Origin: Bacillus cereus
GTDB taxonomy: Bacteria; Bacillota; Bacilli; Bacillales; Bacillaceae_G
Reading direction: 5' to 3'
NCBI RefSeq assembly: GCF_025917685.1
Contig: NZ_CP089518.1
Coordinates: 90,001-150,000 of the forward strand
Length of the DNA stretch: 60,000 nt
Each line of letters begins with the position of its first letter. Position 1 is the first letter of the stretch. Under the pieces are notes generated by a model. That model did no database searches. It was not told the DNA's origin and worked only from the letters and a program-made list of their open reading frames with translations. The position numbers were made by a program, and so were the translations under genes. This document shows, one piece after another, positions 46,794 through 58,744 of this stretch.

Positions 46794-46837
46794 GTAAGTG
46801 GGAAGAATTGTCTTCCCTACATGCTCATGTACTCTGA

Positions 46838-47499
<662 letters not shown>

Positions 47500-47500
<1 letters not shown>

Positions 47501-48246
47501 TGATCATCTGCAAAACTCCTCGCGAGATAGAAATCATGCGAGAAGCTGGCAGGATCGTTGCTTTAACTCATCAAGAGTTGAAACAGCATATTACTCCAGG
47601 AATTACAACGAAAGAGCTCGATCAAATAGCGGAAAAGACGATTCGAAAATATGGTGCTACGCCATCTTTTAAAGGATACAACGGATTTCCGGGGAGCATA
47701 TGTGCTTCTGTAAATGAAGAGCTTGTACACGGAATTCCAGGGAAGCGCAAGCTCGAAGAGGGCGATATCATCAGTATCGATATTGGTGCGAAATACAATG
47801 GGTACCATGGAGATTCTGCATGGACGTATCCAGTTGGAAACATTTCTGAATCTGTTCAAAAGCTACTTGATGTCACAGAAAAATCGTTGTATCTTGGTCT
47901 AGAACAAGTAAAACCAGGCGAAAGATTATCAAATGTCTCACATGCGGTTCAAACCCATGCTGAAGAGAATGGATTCTCGATCGTTAGGGAGTATGTTGGT
48001 CACGGAATCGGGCAAGACTTACATGAGGACCCTCAAATCCCGCACTATGGTCCACCAAATAGAGGCCCTAGATTAAAGCCGGGAATGGTCATCTGTGTTG
48101 AGCCGATGGTGAATCAAGGAAGACGATATGTAAAAACACTATCTGATGACTGGACAGTGGTAACGGTAGATGGTAAATGGTGTGCACATTTTGAGCACAC
48201 GATTGCTCTTACAGAAGCAGGATACGAAATCCTTACCACTTTATAA
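47500..48246 (+). CDS. map: Type I methionine aminopeptidase
   Basis: This enzyme removes the initiator methionine from nascent proteins. The 248-residue protein is the type Ia catalytic domain only. Metal ligands are visible in order: Asp in [11 protein letters not shown], Asp in YHGDSAWT, His in YVGHGIGQ, Glu in CVEPMV and Glu in HFEHTIA. It is translationally coupled to adk. The B. subtilis neighbour coding a KOW-domain protein between map and infA is not present here. Only 68 bp separate the two. Confidence 0.96.
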
Positions 48247-48314
48247 GTAGCTGGCTCTCCGGGATTTCAGAGCAGTGTAAAATGTTACTGATTTGAAGAA
48301 GGGAGAACTATTGA

Positions 48315-48533
48315 ATGGCTAAAGATGATGTAATTGAAGTCGAAGGTACCGTTCTTGAAACGTTGCCAAATGCTATGTTCAAAGTAGAATTAGAGAATGG
48401 GCATGTCGTATTGGCTCACGTTTCTGGTAAAATCCGTATGAACTTCATTCGTATTTTACCAGGAGACAAAGTTACGGTAGAATTATCTCCGTACGATTTA
48501 AATCGTGGTCGTATTACGTACCGTTTTAAATAA
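48315..48533 (+). CDS. infA: Translation initiation factor IF-1
   Basis: IF-1 occupies the A site during initiation. The 72-residue protein is a single S1/OB domain, opening [19 protein letters not shown] and ending [21 protein letters not shown] precedes the ATG. Confidence 0.97.
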   Translation: MAKDDVIEVEGTVLETLPNAMFKVELENGHVVLAHVSGKIRMNFIRILPGDKVTVELSPYDLNRGRITYRFK

Positions 48534-48538
48534 TATAG

Positions 48539-48682
<144 letters not shown>

Positions 48683-48703
48683 TCAGAAGGAGGTGCATTC
48701 AGA

Positions 48704-49069
48704 ATGGCACGTATCGCAGGTGTAGATATTCCTCGAGACAAACGCGTTGTTATTTCTTTAACTTACGTATTCGGCATTGGTCGCACAACTGCTGAAAAAA
48801 TTCTTACTGAAGCTGGTATTTCTTCAGAAACACGAGTTCGTGACTTAACGGAAGACGAACTAGGACGTATCCGTGATATCATCGATCGTATTAAAGTTGA
48901 GGGAGACCTTCGTCGTGAAGTATCTCTTAACATTAAACGTCTAATGGAGATCGGTTCTTACCGTGGTCTTCGTCACCGTCGTGGTTTACCAGTTCGTGGT
49001 CAAAACTCTAAAAACAATGCTCGTACGCGTAAAGGTCCACGTCGTACAGTAGCAAATAAAAAGAAATAA
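48704..49069 (+). CDS. rpsM: 30S ribosomal protein S13
   Basis: S13 forms bridges B1a and B1b. The 121-residue protein begins [19 protein letters not shown], and its basic tail [17 protein letters not shown] reaches the P-site tRNA. GAAGGAGGTGCATTC precedes the ATG. Confidence 0.97.
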   Translation: MARIAGVDIPRDKRVVISLTYVFGIGRTTAEKILTEAGISSETRVRDLTEDELGRIRDIIDRIKVEGDLRREVSLNIKRLMEIGSYRGLRHRRGLPVRGQNSKNNARTRKGPRRTVANKKK

Positions 49070-49072
49070 TAA

Positions 49073-49483
<411 letters not shown>

Positions 49484-49512
49484 TTTTTCTGTATAGAATT
49501 TTCCCTTTTGTC

Positions 49513-49518
49513 TATAAT
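49513..49518 (+). promoter_or_regulatory. Possible -10 element upstream of rpoA
   Basis: A consensus TATAAT lies 30 bp after rpsK, but the segment 17 bp upstream (TGTATA) is a poor -35 and no extended -10 is present. It may give a minor rpoA promoter. Confidence 0.3.
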
Positions 49519-49598
49519 GGATATGATGCATTATCGAGAAATTTCGTACAGAAACATCGCTTGTTGTGCACAATCGGGAACTGCCTAAGGGGGACTTT

Positions 49599-49631
49599 CG
49601 GTTAGACAGGGGGTATCCCTTTGTTTAACCG
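49599..49631 (+). promoter_or_regulatory. Stable hairpin in the rpoA leader
   Basis: CGGTTA (49599-49604) pairs with TAACCG (49626-49631), and inner ACA/TGT and GGG/CCC pairs extend the stem. No T-tract follows. It ends about 18 bp before the rpoA ribosome binding site. E. coli S4 represses the alpha operon through a leader pseudoknot, but rpsD is not in this operon and no link is shown. Confidence 0.5.
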
Positions 49632-49663
49632 GGGTTTCGACGTTTTGAAGGAGGGTTTAGTTA

Positions 49664-50608
49664 ATGATTGAAATCGAAAAGCCGAAAATCGAAACGGTTG
49701 AACTTAACGAAGATGCTAAATATGGTAAATTCGTAATTGAACCGCTTGAGCGTGGATATGGTACTACTTTGGGTAACTCCTTACGTCGTATTCTTTTATC
49801 CTCACTCCCTGGTGCCGCTGTTACTGCTATCCAAATCGATGGCGTATTACATGAATTTTCAACAGTTGAGGGCGTAGTAGAAGACGTTACGACGATCATC
49901 TTAAACTTGAAAAAGTTAGCTCTTAAAATCTACTCTGAAGAAGAGAAGACGTTGGAAATTGATGTACAGGGCGAAGGTATTGTCACAGCTGCTGATATTA
50001 CTCATGATAGTGATGTAGAAATCTTAAATCCAGATTTACACATTGCAACGTTAGCAAAAAATGCGCATTTCCGCATGCGTTTAACTGCAAAGCGTGGCCG
50101 TGGGTATACGCCAGCTGATGCAAATAAAAGCGAAGATCAACCAATAGGAGTAATTCCTATTGATTCTATTTATACTCCAGTATCACGTGTAACTTACCAA
50201 GTGGAAAAGACACGTGTCGGACAAGTGGCTAATTATGATAAGCTTACGCTTGATGTATGGACGGATGGAAGCATCGGGCCAAAAGAAGCTATCTCTTTAG
50301 GTGCCAAAATCTTAACTGAGCATTTAAATATCTTTGTTGGTTTAACTGATGAAGCACAAAATGCTGAGATTATGGTCGAGAAGGAAGAAGATCAAAAAGA
50401 GAAAGTTCTTGAGATGACTATCGAGGAACTAGATCTTTCTGTTCGTTCTTATAATTGCCTAAAACGTGCAGGAATTAATACTGTACAAGAGCTTGCGAAC
50501 AAAACAGAAGAAGATATGATGAAAGTTCGTAACTTAGGACGTAAATCCTTAGAAGAAGTTAAACATAAACTTGAGGAATTAGGTTTAGGTTTACGTAAAG
50601 ACGACTGA
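49664..50608 (+). CDS. rpoA: DNA-directed RNA polymerase alpha subunit
   Basis: RpoA dimerises to scaffold RNA polymerase assembly. The 314-residue protein has the N-terminal domain (about 1-230, with [21 protein letters not shown]) and, after a flexible linker, the C-terminal domain (about 245-314). The latter contacts UP elements and activators through [18 protein letters not shown] and [25 protein letters not shown] precedes the ATG. Confidence 0.98.
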   Translation: MIEIEKPKIETVELNEDAKYGKFVIEPLERGYGTTLGNSLRRILLSSLPGAAVTAIQIDGVLHEFSTVEGVVEDVTTIILNLKKLALKIYSEEEKTLEIDVQGEGIVTAADITHDSDVEILNPDLHIATLAKNAHFRMRLTAKRGRGYTPADANKSEDQPIGVIPIDSIYTPVSRVTYQVEKTRVGQVANYDKLTLDVWTDGSIGPKEAISLGAKILTEHLNIFVGLTDEAQNAEIMVEKEEDQKEKVLEMTIEELDLSVRSYNCLKRAGINTVQELANKTEEDMMKVRNLGRKSLEEVKHKLEELGLGLRKDD

Positions 50609-50643
50609 GGATTTAAACCCATCAACAAAGGAGGGAACTACGA

Positions 50644-51006
50644 ATGGCATACAGAAAATTAGGCCGTACAAGTGCGCAACGTAAAGCTATGTTACGTGAT
50701 TTAGCTACTGATTTAATTATCAACGAGCGCATCCAAACGACAGAAACTCGTGCAAAAGAACTTCGTTCTGTAGTGGAAAAAATGATCACTTTAGGTAAAC
50801 GCGGAGATCTTCATGCTCGTCGTCAAGCAGCAGCTTTCATTCGCAATGAAGTTGCTAACGCTGAGACTGGTCAAGATGCACTTCAAAAATTATTCGCTGA
50901 TGTAGCTCCACGCTATGCTGAGCGCCAAGGCGGATACACTCGTATTGCAAAAATTGGTCCACGTCGCGGAGACGCAGCACCAATGGTAATTATCGAGTTA
51001 GTATAA
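50644..51006 (+). CDS. rplQ: 50S ribosomal protein L17
   Basis: L17 lies near the tunnel exit. The 120-residue protein opens [20 protein letters not shown] and contains the conserved [31 protein letters not shown] precedes the ATG. It ends the alpha portion of the cluster and is followed by a terminator. Confidence 0.97.
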
Positions 51007-51012
51007 TGATGA

Positions 51013-52798
<1,786 letters not shown>

Positions 52799-52811
<13 letters not shown>

Positions 52812-53593
52812 TCATTGGGAGATACATTCCAGGTCAGTCAGTCATTCATAAACTTGATCCTCGTACGAAGCTGTTGATTGTCTTTTTATATGTATTTGTT
52901 GTTTTTTTAGCAAATAATGCGATTTCATATGGATTTTTATTTTTGTATGCACTCATTGCTTTATTTTTTGCAAAAGTGCCGATTCGTTATGTACTTTCGG
53001 GCTTAAAACCAATTCTATGGATTTTTCTTTTTACATTTTTCCTGCATATTTTTACAAATAAAGAAGGGGAAGTACTATTCCAGCTTGGTTGGTTTTCGAT
53101 ACATGAAAAAGGATTAGAGCAAGGGATATACATTTCTATACGATTCTTCGTTATTATTTTAATGACGACATTATTAACGTTAACGACGACACCTATTGAA
53201 ATTACAGATGGGTTGGAGACGTTATTAAAGCCGTTGAAGCGTATAAAAGTTCCTGTTCATGAAATCGCATTAATGATGTCAATTTCACTACGTTTTATCC
53301 CGACATTAATGGATGAAACGAGTAAAATTATGAAAGCACAAGCGTCACGTGGCATTGATTTCGCCGGGGGACCGATAAAAGATAGGATGAAAGCTATTAT
53401 TTCACTACTCGTTCCGCTATTTATTAGTGCTTTTAAGCGTGCAGAGGACTTAGCGATTGCGATGGAAGCTCGTGGATATCAAAGTGGCGAAGGACGCACT
53501 AAATTTAGGCAACTACGCTGGAAAACAAGTGATACAGTAACGATTATAAGCTTACTTTGTTTAGCTTGTATTTTGGCATGGGTGCGATCGTAA
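52799..53593 (+). CDS. ecfT: Energy-coupling factor transporter transmembrane protein EcfT
   Basis: EcfT is the membrane scaffold that links the ATPases to interchangeable S components. The 264-residue protein has about five hydrophobic segments and the two signature coupling motifs, ASRG in [10 protein letters not shown] and EARG in [12 protein letters not shown], which dock on EcfA1/A2. It starts inside ecfA2 and its stop shares a base with an in-frame ATG that precedes truA. Confidence 0.94.
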
Positions 53594-53607
53594 TGGAGAA
53601 TAAAGAA

Positions 53608-54351
53608 ATGGATAGAATAAAATGTACGGTTGCATATGATGGCATGCATTTTTGTGGTTATCAAATTCAGCCGCAGCATCGTACTGTTCAACAAGAGATA
53701 GAGAAAGCATTGCAGAAATTGCATAAAGGAGAACTTGTTCGTGTTCAAGCATCGGGCAGAACAGATTCTACCGTTCATGCAAAAGGACAAGTGATACACT
53801 TTGATACCCCTTTGTCTCTTGCAGAGTGGCAATGGAGTAATGCTTTAAACACAATGTTGCCAGATGATATTGTTATCAGACAGGTAGAGAAAAAAACAGA
53901 AGAATTTCATGCGCGTTACGGTGTCGAGAAAAAAGAATATCGTTATCGTGTATTATTATCAAAGACTGCGGATGTATTCCGTAGAAATTACGTATATCAA
54001 TATCCATATCCACTTGAAATAAACTCTATAAGAAAAGCGATTCCTTATTTTATTGGAACGCATGATTTCACTTCTTTTTGTTCGGCAAAAACTGACAAAA
54101 AAGATAAAGTGCGAACAATTTATGAAATTGAGTTAATTGAGCAAGACGACGAATTAATTTTTCGTTTTGTAGGTAATGGATTTTTATATAATATGGTCAG
54201 AATTATTGTTGGTACGTTACTGAACGTAGGGCAAGGAAAGCTTGATCCTGATAGCATTCCAGAGATTTTAGCGAAACAAAATCGCCAGTTTGCTGGAAAG
54301 ATGGCTCCAGGTCATGGACTTTACTTATGGCAGGTAAACTATAACAACTAA
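53608..54351 (+). CDS. truA: tRNA pseudouridine(38-40) synthase TruA
   Basis: TruA converts U38-U40 in the tRNA anticodon arm to pseudouridine. The 247-residue protein has the catalytic Asp53 in [14 protein letters not shown] and the family motif [22 protein letters not shown] 53608 is preferred since GGAG lies about nine bases upstream and the length is standard. The ATG at 53593 lacks a ribosome binding site. It follows ecfT directly, the same order as in B. subtilis. Confidence 0.94.
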   Translation: MDRIKCTVAYDGMHFCGYQIQPQHRTVQQEIEKALQKLHKGELVRVQASGRTDSTVHAKGQVIHFDTPLSLAEWQWSNALNTMLPDDIVIRQVEKKTEEFHARYGVEKKEYRYRVLLSKTADVFRRNYVYQYPYPLEINSIRKAIPYFIGTHDFTSFCSAKTDKKDKVRTIYEIELIEQDDELIFRFVGNGFLYNMVRIIVGTLLNVGQGKLDPDSIPEILAKQNRQFAGKMAPGHGLYLWQVNYNN

Positions 54352-54369
54352 TCCTGGTGTAACATTTGC

Positions 54370-54398
54370 TTGACATTAGAAACTCAAAAGTATATCAT
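54370..54398 (+). promoter_or_regulatory. Sigma-A-type promoter of rplM-rpsI
   Basis: TTGACA (54370-54375) and TATCAT (54393-54398) are separated by 17 bp, 19 bp after truA. Confidence 0.82.
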
Positions 54399-54404
54399 AA
54401 CATA

Positions 54405-54490
54405 TGGTATTGTTTCTAAAACCACGATTAGCCCCGGAAGGAAATCGTGTTTAAGATAAACAATAGATTTTTTCTATGGAAAAGATAACG
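54405..54490 (+). promoter_or_regulatory. L13 ribosomal protein leader
   Basis: The untranslated leader of rplM contains the stem CACGATT/AATCGTG (54423-54449) around the loop AGCCCCGGAAGG, and pairable flanks (GTTTCTA...). The arrangement matches what I know of the conserved Bacillus L13 leader. Autoregulation by L13 is inferred. Confidence 0.65.
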
Positions 54491-54503
54491 AGGAGGGAAA
54501 CAC

Positions 54504-54941
54504 ATGCGTACGACTTTTATGGCAAAAGCTAACGAAGTTGAGCGTAAATGGTATGTGGTTGATGCTGAAGGTCAAACTTTAGGTCGCCTATCTACTGAAG
54601 TAGCATCCATTTTACGTGGTAAAAACAAACCTACATTTACACCACACGTTGACACGGGTGATCATGTAATTATTATTAACGCTGAGAAAATTCATTTAAC
54701 AGGTAATAAATTAAACGATAAAATTTACTACCGTCACACTAACCACCCAGGTGGACTTAAGCAAAGAACAGCTCTAGAAATGCGTACAAACTACCCTGTA
54801 CAAATGTTAGAGCTTGCAATTAAAGGGATGCTTCCAAAAGGACGTTTAGGACGTCAAGTATCTAAGAAATTAAACGTGTATGCTGGAGCAGAGCATCCAC
54901 ACCAAGCACAAAAACCAGAAGTTTACGAACTTCGCGGATAA
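54504..54941 (+). CDS. rplM: 50S ribosomal protein L13
   Basis: L13 is an early 50S assembly protein. The 145-residue product contains [21 protein letters not shown] and the basic [17 protein letters not shown] motif. GAGGAGGGAAAC precedes the ATG. rpsI starts 21 bp after the stop, the usual pairing. Confidence 0.97.
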   Translation: MRTTFMAKANEVERKWYVVDAEGQTLGRLSTEVASILRGKNKPTFTPHVDTGDHVIIINAEKIHLTGNKLNDKIYYRHTNHPGGLKQRTALEMRTNYPVQMLELAIKGMLPKGRLGRQVSKKLNVYAGAEHPHQAQKPEVYELRG

Positions 54942-54962
54942 TCAATTAAAGGAGGGCTTACT

Positions 54963-55355
54963 TTGGCACAGGTTCAATACTATGGCACTGGACGTCGTAA
55001 GAGTTCAGTAGCGCGCGTGCGCCTAGTTCCAGGCGAAGGACGCGTTATCATTAACGGTCGTGATTTTGAAAACTATATCCCATTTGCTGCATTACGTGAA
55101 GTAGTGAAACAACCTCTAGTTGCAACAGAAACTTTAGGTAACTACGATGTACTTGTAAACGTAAATGGTGGTGGATACACTGGTCAAGCTGGTGCTATTC
55201 GTCACGGTATTTCTCGCGCTTTATTAAAAGCTGATCCAGAATACCGTCTAACACTAAAACGTGCAGGTCTATTAACTCGTGACGCACGTATGAAAGAGCG
55301 TAAAAAATACGGTCTTAAAGGCGCACGTCGTGCACCTCAGTTCTCAAAACGTTAA
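54963..55355 (+). CDS. rpsI: 30S ribosomal protein S9
   Basis: S9 reaches the P-site tRNA anticodon with its C-terminal Lys-Arg tail (QFSKR, complete here). The 130-residue protein starts with TTG at 54963 ([13 protein letters not shown]) after AAAGGAGGGCTTAC. It contains [22 protein letters not shown] strong terminator follows. Confidence 0.97.
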
Positions 55356-55370
55356 TTTTTGCGAACTACA

Positions 55371-55401
55371 AACCCCAACCATTTTGGTTGGGGTTTTTTT
55401 A
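55371..55401 (+). terminator. Terminator after rpsI
   Basis: The stem AACCCCAACC/GGTTGGGGTT with a short A+T loop is followed by seven T. Confidence 0.94.
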
Positions 55402-55517
55402 TGTTTAATTCCTCTTTTGCAATTTTTTTAGCTTGGAATATTTTAGTGCTACGGCCTCGCGTATGCTTCTTCTTTAGAAGTTTAGACTAATAAGTATTAG
55501 GGAGGTTTATACGTACT

Positions 55518-55946
55518 ATGAATGTCATTGTCAGCTTACAAGAAAAGCAAAAAGAAAAGCAGTTAAAATACGAGCGTAAGATGCTGCGAGAATTATCATT
55601 AAAAACATTGCGCTCAAATATTCGTGATGCCTTTCAGATGCAAGAACTTCATCGTCAGTATGAAGATTATTGTATTGAACTAGGGATAGAATCTTATTTA
55701 TTAGGAGCGAGATACAGTAAATTTGGTTATTATGGTGAATCATTTTTTGATGTGAAATATAGAGCCTTAGAAGAAGAGCAACAATTAACTGAAACATTAT
55801 TTCAATTTTTAACAAGTATGACTATGCGTGAAATTAAATTGCAAGACGAGGAATTACTTTTTGAATCTTGCCAGCAGTTTATCGGCCTGTGGTGGCAGGA
55901 AGGGTATGAAAAAGGTGAACGAAGATATCGATTAAAGCTACACTAA
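55518..55946 (+). CDS. DUF2521 family protein (YbaK)
   Basis: The 142-residue protein matches what I recall of B. subtilis YbaK, a bacillus-specific protein of unknown function in the same position before cwlD. It is rich in Glu, Lys and aromatic residues. A charged N-terminal helix (LQEKQKEKQLKYERKML) is followed by helical segments and a Trp pair in IGLWWQEGYEKGE. There is no signal peptide or membrane segment, so it is likely cytoplasmic. GGGAGGTTTATACGT precedes the ATG. I see no clear promoter in the 117 bp after the rpsI terminator. Confidence 0.75.
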   Translation: MNVIVSLQEKQKEKQLKYERKMLRELSLKTLRSNIRDAFQMQELHRQYEDYCIELGIESYLLGARYSKFGYYGESFFDVKYRALEEEQQLTETLFQFLTSMTMREIKLQDEELLFESCQQFIGLWWQEGYEKGERRYRLKLH

Positions 55947-56012
55947 GACAAGCATAAACTTTCCTCTTGTCCCATATAAGTAATTAGAGGGACTAGCTGG
56001 AGGAGGAAAGGT

Positions 56013-56726
56013 ATGAAGAGAATTCGAATTATCTCTTTTGCGCTCGCTGCGGTTGTTTTGTTTTTTTTAGTCAAACAAGAATTTCAAATTACAAAATCGT
56101 GGCGAGCTTGGAATTTGCCCTTATCAGGGAAAGTGATCGTGCTAGACGCTGGGCATGGTGGTCCAGACGGAGGGGCTGTTGGTGGAAAGGATATTGTAGA
56201 AAAAGATATTACGCTCGAGATTACAAAAAAAGTACAAGATTATTTACAAGAACAAGGTGCGTTAGTTATTTTAACTCGTGAAGGAGATTATGATTTAGCT
56301 AACAAAGATACAAAGTCATATAGTAGGCGTAAAGCAGAGGACTTAAAAAAGCGTGTAGAGATTATTAATAAGCCTGATGTAGACTTTTTTGCAAGCATTC
56401 ATTTAAACGCTCTAACTAGCGGTGGATCTAAAGGCGCACAAACGTTCTATTACCGTTCTTTAATTGAAAATGAACGGGCTGCGAAATTTATACAGGCTGA
56501 ATTGAGAACGAGCTTAGAAAATACGAATCGTTCTGCTAAAACAATTCCTCACGTGTACTTATTGAAGTATGCTAAAAAACCGGGTGCTTTAATTGAGGCT
56601 GGCTTTTTGTCGAATGTGAATGAAAGGTATATGCTAAATTCGGAGAAGTATCAGCAAAAAGTAGCAGCTGCAATATATCGTGGTATATTACGTTATTTCA
56701 CAGAAAAAGGAAATCCTCCGGAATAA
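56013..56726 (+). CDS. cwlD: N-acetylmuramoyl-L-alanine amidase CwlD (spore cortex)
   Basis: CwlD strips the stem peptide from muramic acid in the spore cortex, after which PdaA completes muramic-delta-lactam formation, needed for germination. The 237-residue protein has an N-terminal signal/anchor (hydrophobic at about 5-22) and an Amidase_3 domain. Zinc ligands lie in LDAGHGGPDGG (His48), the VEKDITLE Glu region and SIHLNAL, with catalytic Glu in IEAGFLSN. GGAGGAGGAAAGG precedes the ATG. A hairpin overlaps its stop codon. Confidence 0.94.
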   Translation: MKRIRIISFALAAVVLFFLVKQEFQITKSWRAWNLPLSGKVIVLDAGHGGPDGGAVGGKDIVEKDITLEITKKVQDYLQEQGALVILTREGDYDLANKDTKSYSRRKAEDLKKRVEIINKPDVDFFASIHLNALTSGGSKGAQTFYYRSLIENERAAKFIQAELRTSLENTNRSAKTIPHVYLLKYAKKPGALIEAGFLSNVNERYMLNSEKYQQKVAAAIYRGILRYFTEKGNPPE

Positions 56727-56737
56727 GGAGGATTTTT
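56711..56737 (+). terminator. Terminator overlapping the cwlD stop codon
   Basis: AAATCCTCC pairs with GGAGGATTT around a 7-nt loop that contains the TAA stop, and TTT follows. Because the left arm is coding, ribosomes finishing cwlD could reduce its folding. Confidence 0.75.
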
Positions 56738-56772
56738 CGAGTTTCTCTCGTTAACGAAGTTTTCCGAAAATA

Positions 56773-56781
56773 TGTTATACT
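56773..56781 (+). promoter_or_regulatory. Extended -10 promoter candidate of salA
   Basis: TGTTATACT matches an extended -10 (TGn-TATACT). No good -35 lies 17 bp upstream, which such promoters tolerate. It is about 90 bp before salA. Confidence 0.5.
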
Positions 56782-56869
56782 GGAAATGTAAACGCATTTA
56801 TTTCAAAAATAAAGAGAGATAAATTCAATTAGCATTACGTTATTTTTCATACAGGGGGCTGGGCTAATT

Positions 56870-57937
56870 ATGGTAACAAAAGAGCAGGTAGTGGAAGCGT
56901 TGGAAGGGATTGTAGATCCGTTTTTACATAAAACGTTAAAAGAAACAAATGCAATTAAAGAGGTAACAGTCAAGCCTGAGAAGGAACATGTAAGTGTTAA
57001 AATTGCAATTGTAAAAACAGGTACAGCGGAACAAATGCAGTTGCAGTCTGGAATTGTAAAGTTAGTAAAAGAACTTGGGGCAACAACAGTTGGACTTCGT
57101 TTTGCAGAATTTACAGAAGAGGAATTAGCTCAGTTTGCACCACCGCAAGAGGAAGAGAAAAGTGAATCTTTATTATCACCGAACTCACATACAACATTTT
57201 TAGCAGTGGCAAGTGGAAAAGGTGGAGTAGGGAAATCGACTGTTTCCGTTAACCTTGCAATTGCTTTAGCTCGTTTAGGGAAAAAGGTCGGTATCATTGA
57301 CGCGGATATTTACGGTTTTAGTGTACCGGATATGATGGGTATAGAGAAACGTCCAATCGTAAGAGGGGATAAGATAATACCGGTGGAGCGTCTAGGTGTG
57401 AAAGTGATCTCAATGGGATTCTTTGTAGAAGATAACGCACCAGTTATTTGGAGAGGACCGATGCTTGGGAAAATGTTAAATCACTTTTTCACAGAAGTAG
57501 AATGGGGTGATTTAGATTACTTAGTATTGGATTTACCACCAGGTACGGGTGATGTTGCTTTAGATCTGCATTCGATGTTGCCGGCTTGCAAAGAGATTAT
57601 TGTAACAACGCCGCATCCAACAGCTGCATTTGTAGCAGCGCGTGCTGGAGCTATGGCTTTACGTACAGAACATAGTATTCTTGGTGTTGTTGAAAATATG
57701 GCGTATTTTGAAAGTAAAGCAACTGGTGAAAAAGAGTATGTGTTTGGAAGAGGTGGAGGAGATAAATTAGCTACGGAACTCCAAACAGATGTGCTTGGTC
57801 GAATTCCACTTCAACAACCGGATTGGAATAAAGAGGACTTTGCGCCGTCAGTATATGAAGATACACATACAACTGGTCTTATTTATCGTTCGATAGCTGA
57901 GACAGTTATTGATAAAACAGCTGTTACACAAAAGTAA
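56870..57937 (+). CDS. salA: Mrp/NBP35-family P-loop ATPase SalA
   Basis: The 355-residue protein has an N-terminal MIP18/DUF59 domain (about 1-85) and a Mrp-type ATPase with the deviant Walker A GKGGVGKST (116-124), DADIYGFSVPDMMG and VLDLPPGTGD. In B. subtilis SalA (YbaL) represses scoC and so promotes exoprotease expression. Mrp homologues also act as Fe-S carriers. The CxxC usually used for cluster binding near the C-terminus is not evident, which favours the regulatory role. The ribosome binding site GGGGGCTGGG is modest. Confidence 0.88.
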   Translation: MVTKEQVVEALEGIVDPFLHKTLKETNAIKEVTVKPEKEHVSVKIAIVKTGTAEQMQLQSGIVKLVKELGATTVGLRFAEFTEEELAQFAPPQEEEKSESLLSPNSHTTFLAVASGKGGVGKSTVSVNLAIALARLGKKVGIIDADIYGFSVPDMMGIEKRPIVRGDKIIPVERLGVKVISMGFFVEDNAPVIWRGPMLGKMLNHFFTEVEWGDLDYLVLDLPPGTGDVALDLHSMLPACKEIIVTTPHPTAAFVAARAGAMALRTEHSILGVVENMAYFESKATGEKEYVFGRGGGDKLATELQTDVLGRIPLQQPDWNKEDFAPSVYEDTHTTGLIYRSIAETVIDKTAVTQK

Positions 57938-57940
57938 AGT

Positions 57941-57990
57941 AGTAATGAGTGGACAATATATACATTGTCCACTCATTACTATAATTTTTA
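57941..57990. terminator. Bidirectional terminator between salA and gerD
   Basis: A perfect 17-bp stem (57941-57957 with 57964-57980) with a 6-nt loop lies between the convergent genes salA (+) and gerD (-). T-rich sequence follows on the + strand. It serves salA, and probably gerD from the other side. Confidence 0.88.
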
Positions 57991-58605
57991 TTATTGTTCT
58001 TTGTTCCCACCTTGAGAACCACCTTCACCGCCTGCACCTTTTTTATCAGACCCGCCTTTTTCAGCTTTTTGTACACCTTTACTAATGATGTCAATCATCT
58101 TAGCCTGGAAGAGTGGACTTTCGGCAGTTTCGGTTAGTACTTGTTGTAAATATTGACGATACTCTTTACTCTTCATTGTTTGTAACATAATTTTTTCTAC
58201 TTCAGGATTTTTCATAATCTCTATAACACCTGACTGGTATTCAGGGTCTTTTAGTAAAGTTTTCATTAAGTTTGTTTGTTCTTTTCCCATACTTTTAGCA
58301 AATTTCGATGAGAACTCAGGGTCTTTAAAGAGTTTTCCCCAGAATTGTTGCCCTTTTTCGGATACCATCGCATCTTCAATCGTTTTCTTTACTACTGTTT
58401 CATCTAGTATGAGTGCTTGTTTCATTTTTTCATCAGTTAATACATCCTGGATCGCTTTTTTTCCTTGGTCTGTTTTTAAAATATCAACAATCATTTTTTT
58501 TGTTTGATCATAATCAAGTTCGGATTTTGCTTCTTTTTCTTGTGCACATGCCACTAGTGCGATAAATAGAAAAGAAGAAATCAAAACGAGCAGCAGCCGT
58601 TTCAT
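57991..58605 (-). CDS. gerD: Spore germination lipoprotein GerD
   Basis: GerD is an inner-spore-membrane lipoprotein needed for nutrient germination. It organises Ger receptors into a germinosome. The 204-residue protein has a signal sequence ending in the lipobox LVAC with Cys20 as the lipidation site. A helical, charged core has recurring KDPEFSSK/KDPEYQSG/KNPEVEKI units (about 95-140), and the tail is Gly/Lys-rich. It is on the minus strand, with GGAG close to the ATG. A sigma-G-like promoter lies upstream. Confidence 0.93.
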   Translation of the reverse strand: MKRLLLVLISSFLFIALVACAQEKEAKSELDYDQTKKMIVDILKTDQGKKAIQDVLTDEKMKQALILDETVVKKTIEDAMVSEKGQQFWGKLFKDPEFSSKFAKSMGKEQTNLMKTLLKDPEYQSGVIEIMKNPEVEKIMLQTMKSKEYRQYLQQVLTETAESPLFQAKMIDIISKGVQKAEKGGSDKKGAGGEGGSQGGNKEQ

Positions 58606-58640
58606 AAATTGGAGCTCCTTTCAGCACAGTTCTCTTTTTT

Positions 58641-58670
58641 TAATATAAATCTCTTTAAGGAATTTATACA
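58641..58670 (-). promoter_or_regulatory. Candidate sigma-G promoter of gerD
   Basis: On the minus strand TGTATAA (58670 to 58664) and TATATTA (58647 to 58641) are separated by 16-17 bp. This resembles the forespore sigma-G consensus (TGnATA and CATnnTA) except for T in place of the first C. B. subtilis gerD is sigma-G dependent, which supports the call. Confidence 0.45.
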
Positions 58671-58744
58671 TTAACATGGCTAGCTTTTTGAAATTGTCAT
58701 TGATACAATTTAATTAGAAATATAAGAATAATGGGGGATGTGTT

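Noticed and set aside
53593..53607. Alternative TruA start at the ecfT stop codon
   Set aside because: No ribosome binding site precedes it, while the ATG at 53608 has GGAG and gives the usual length.
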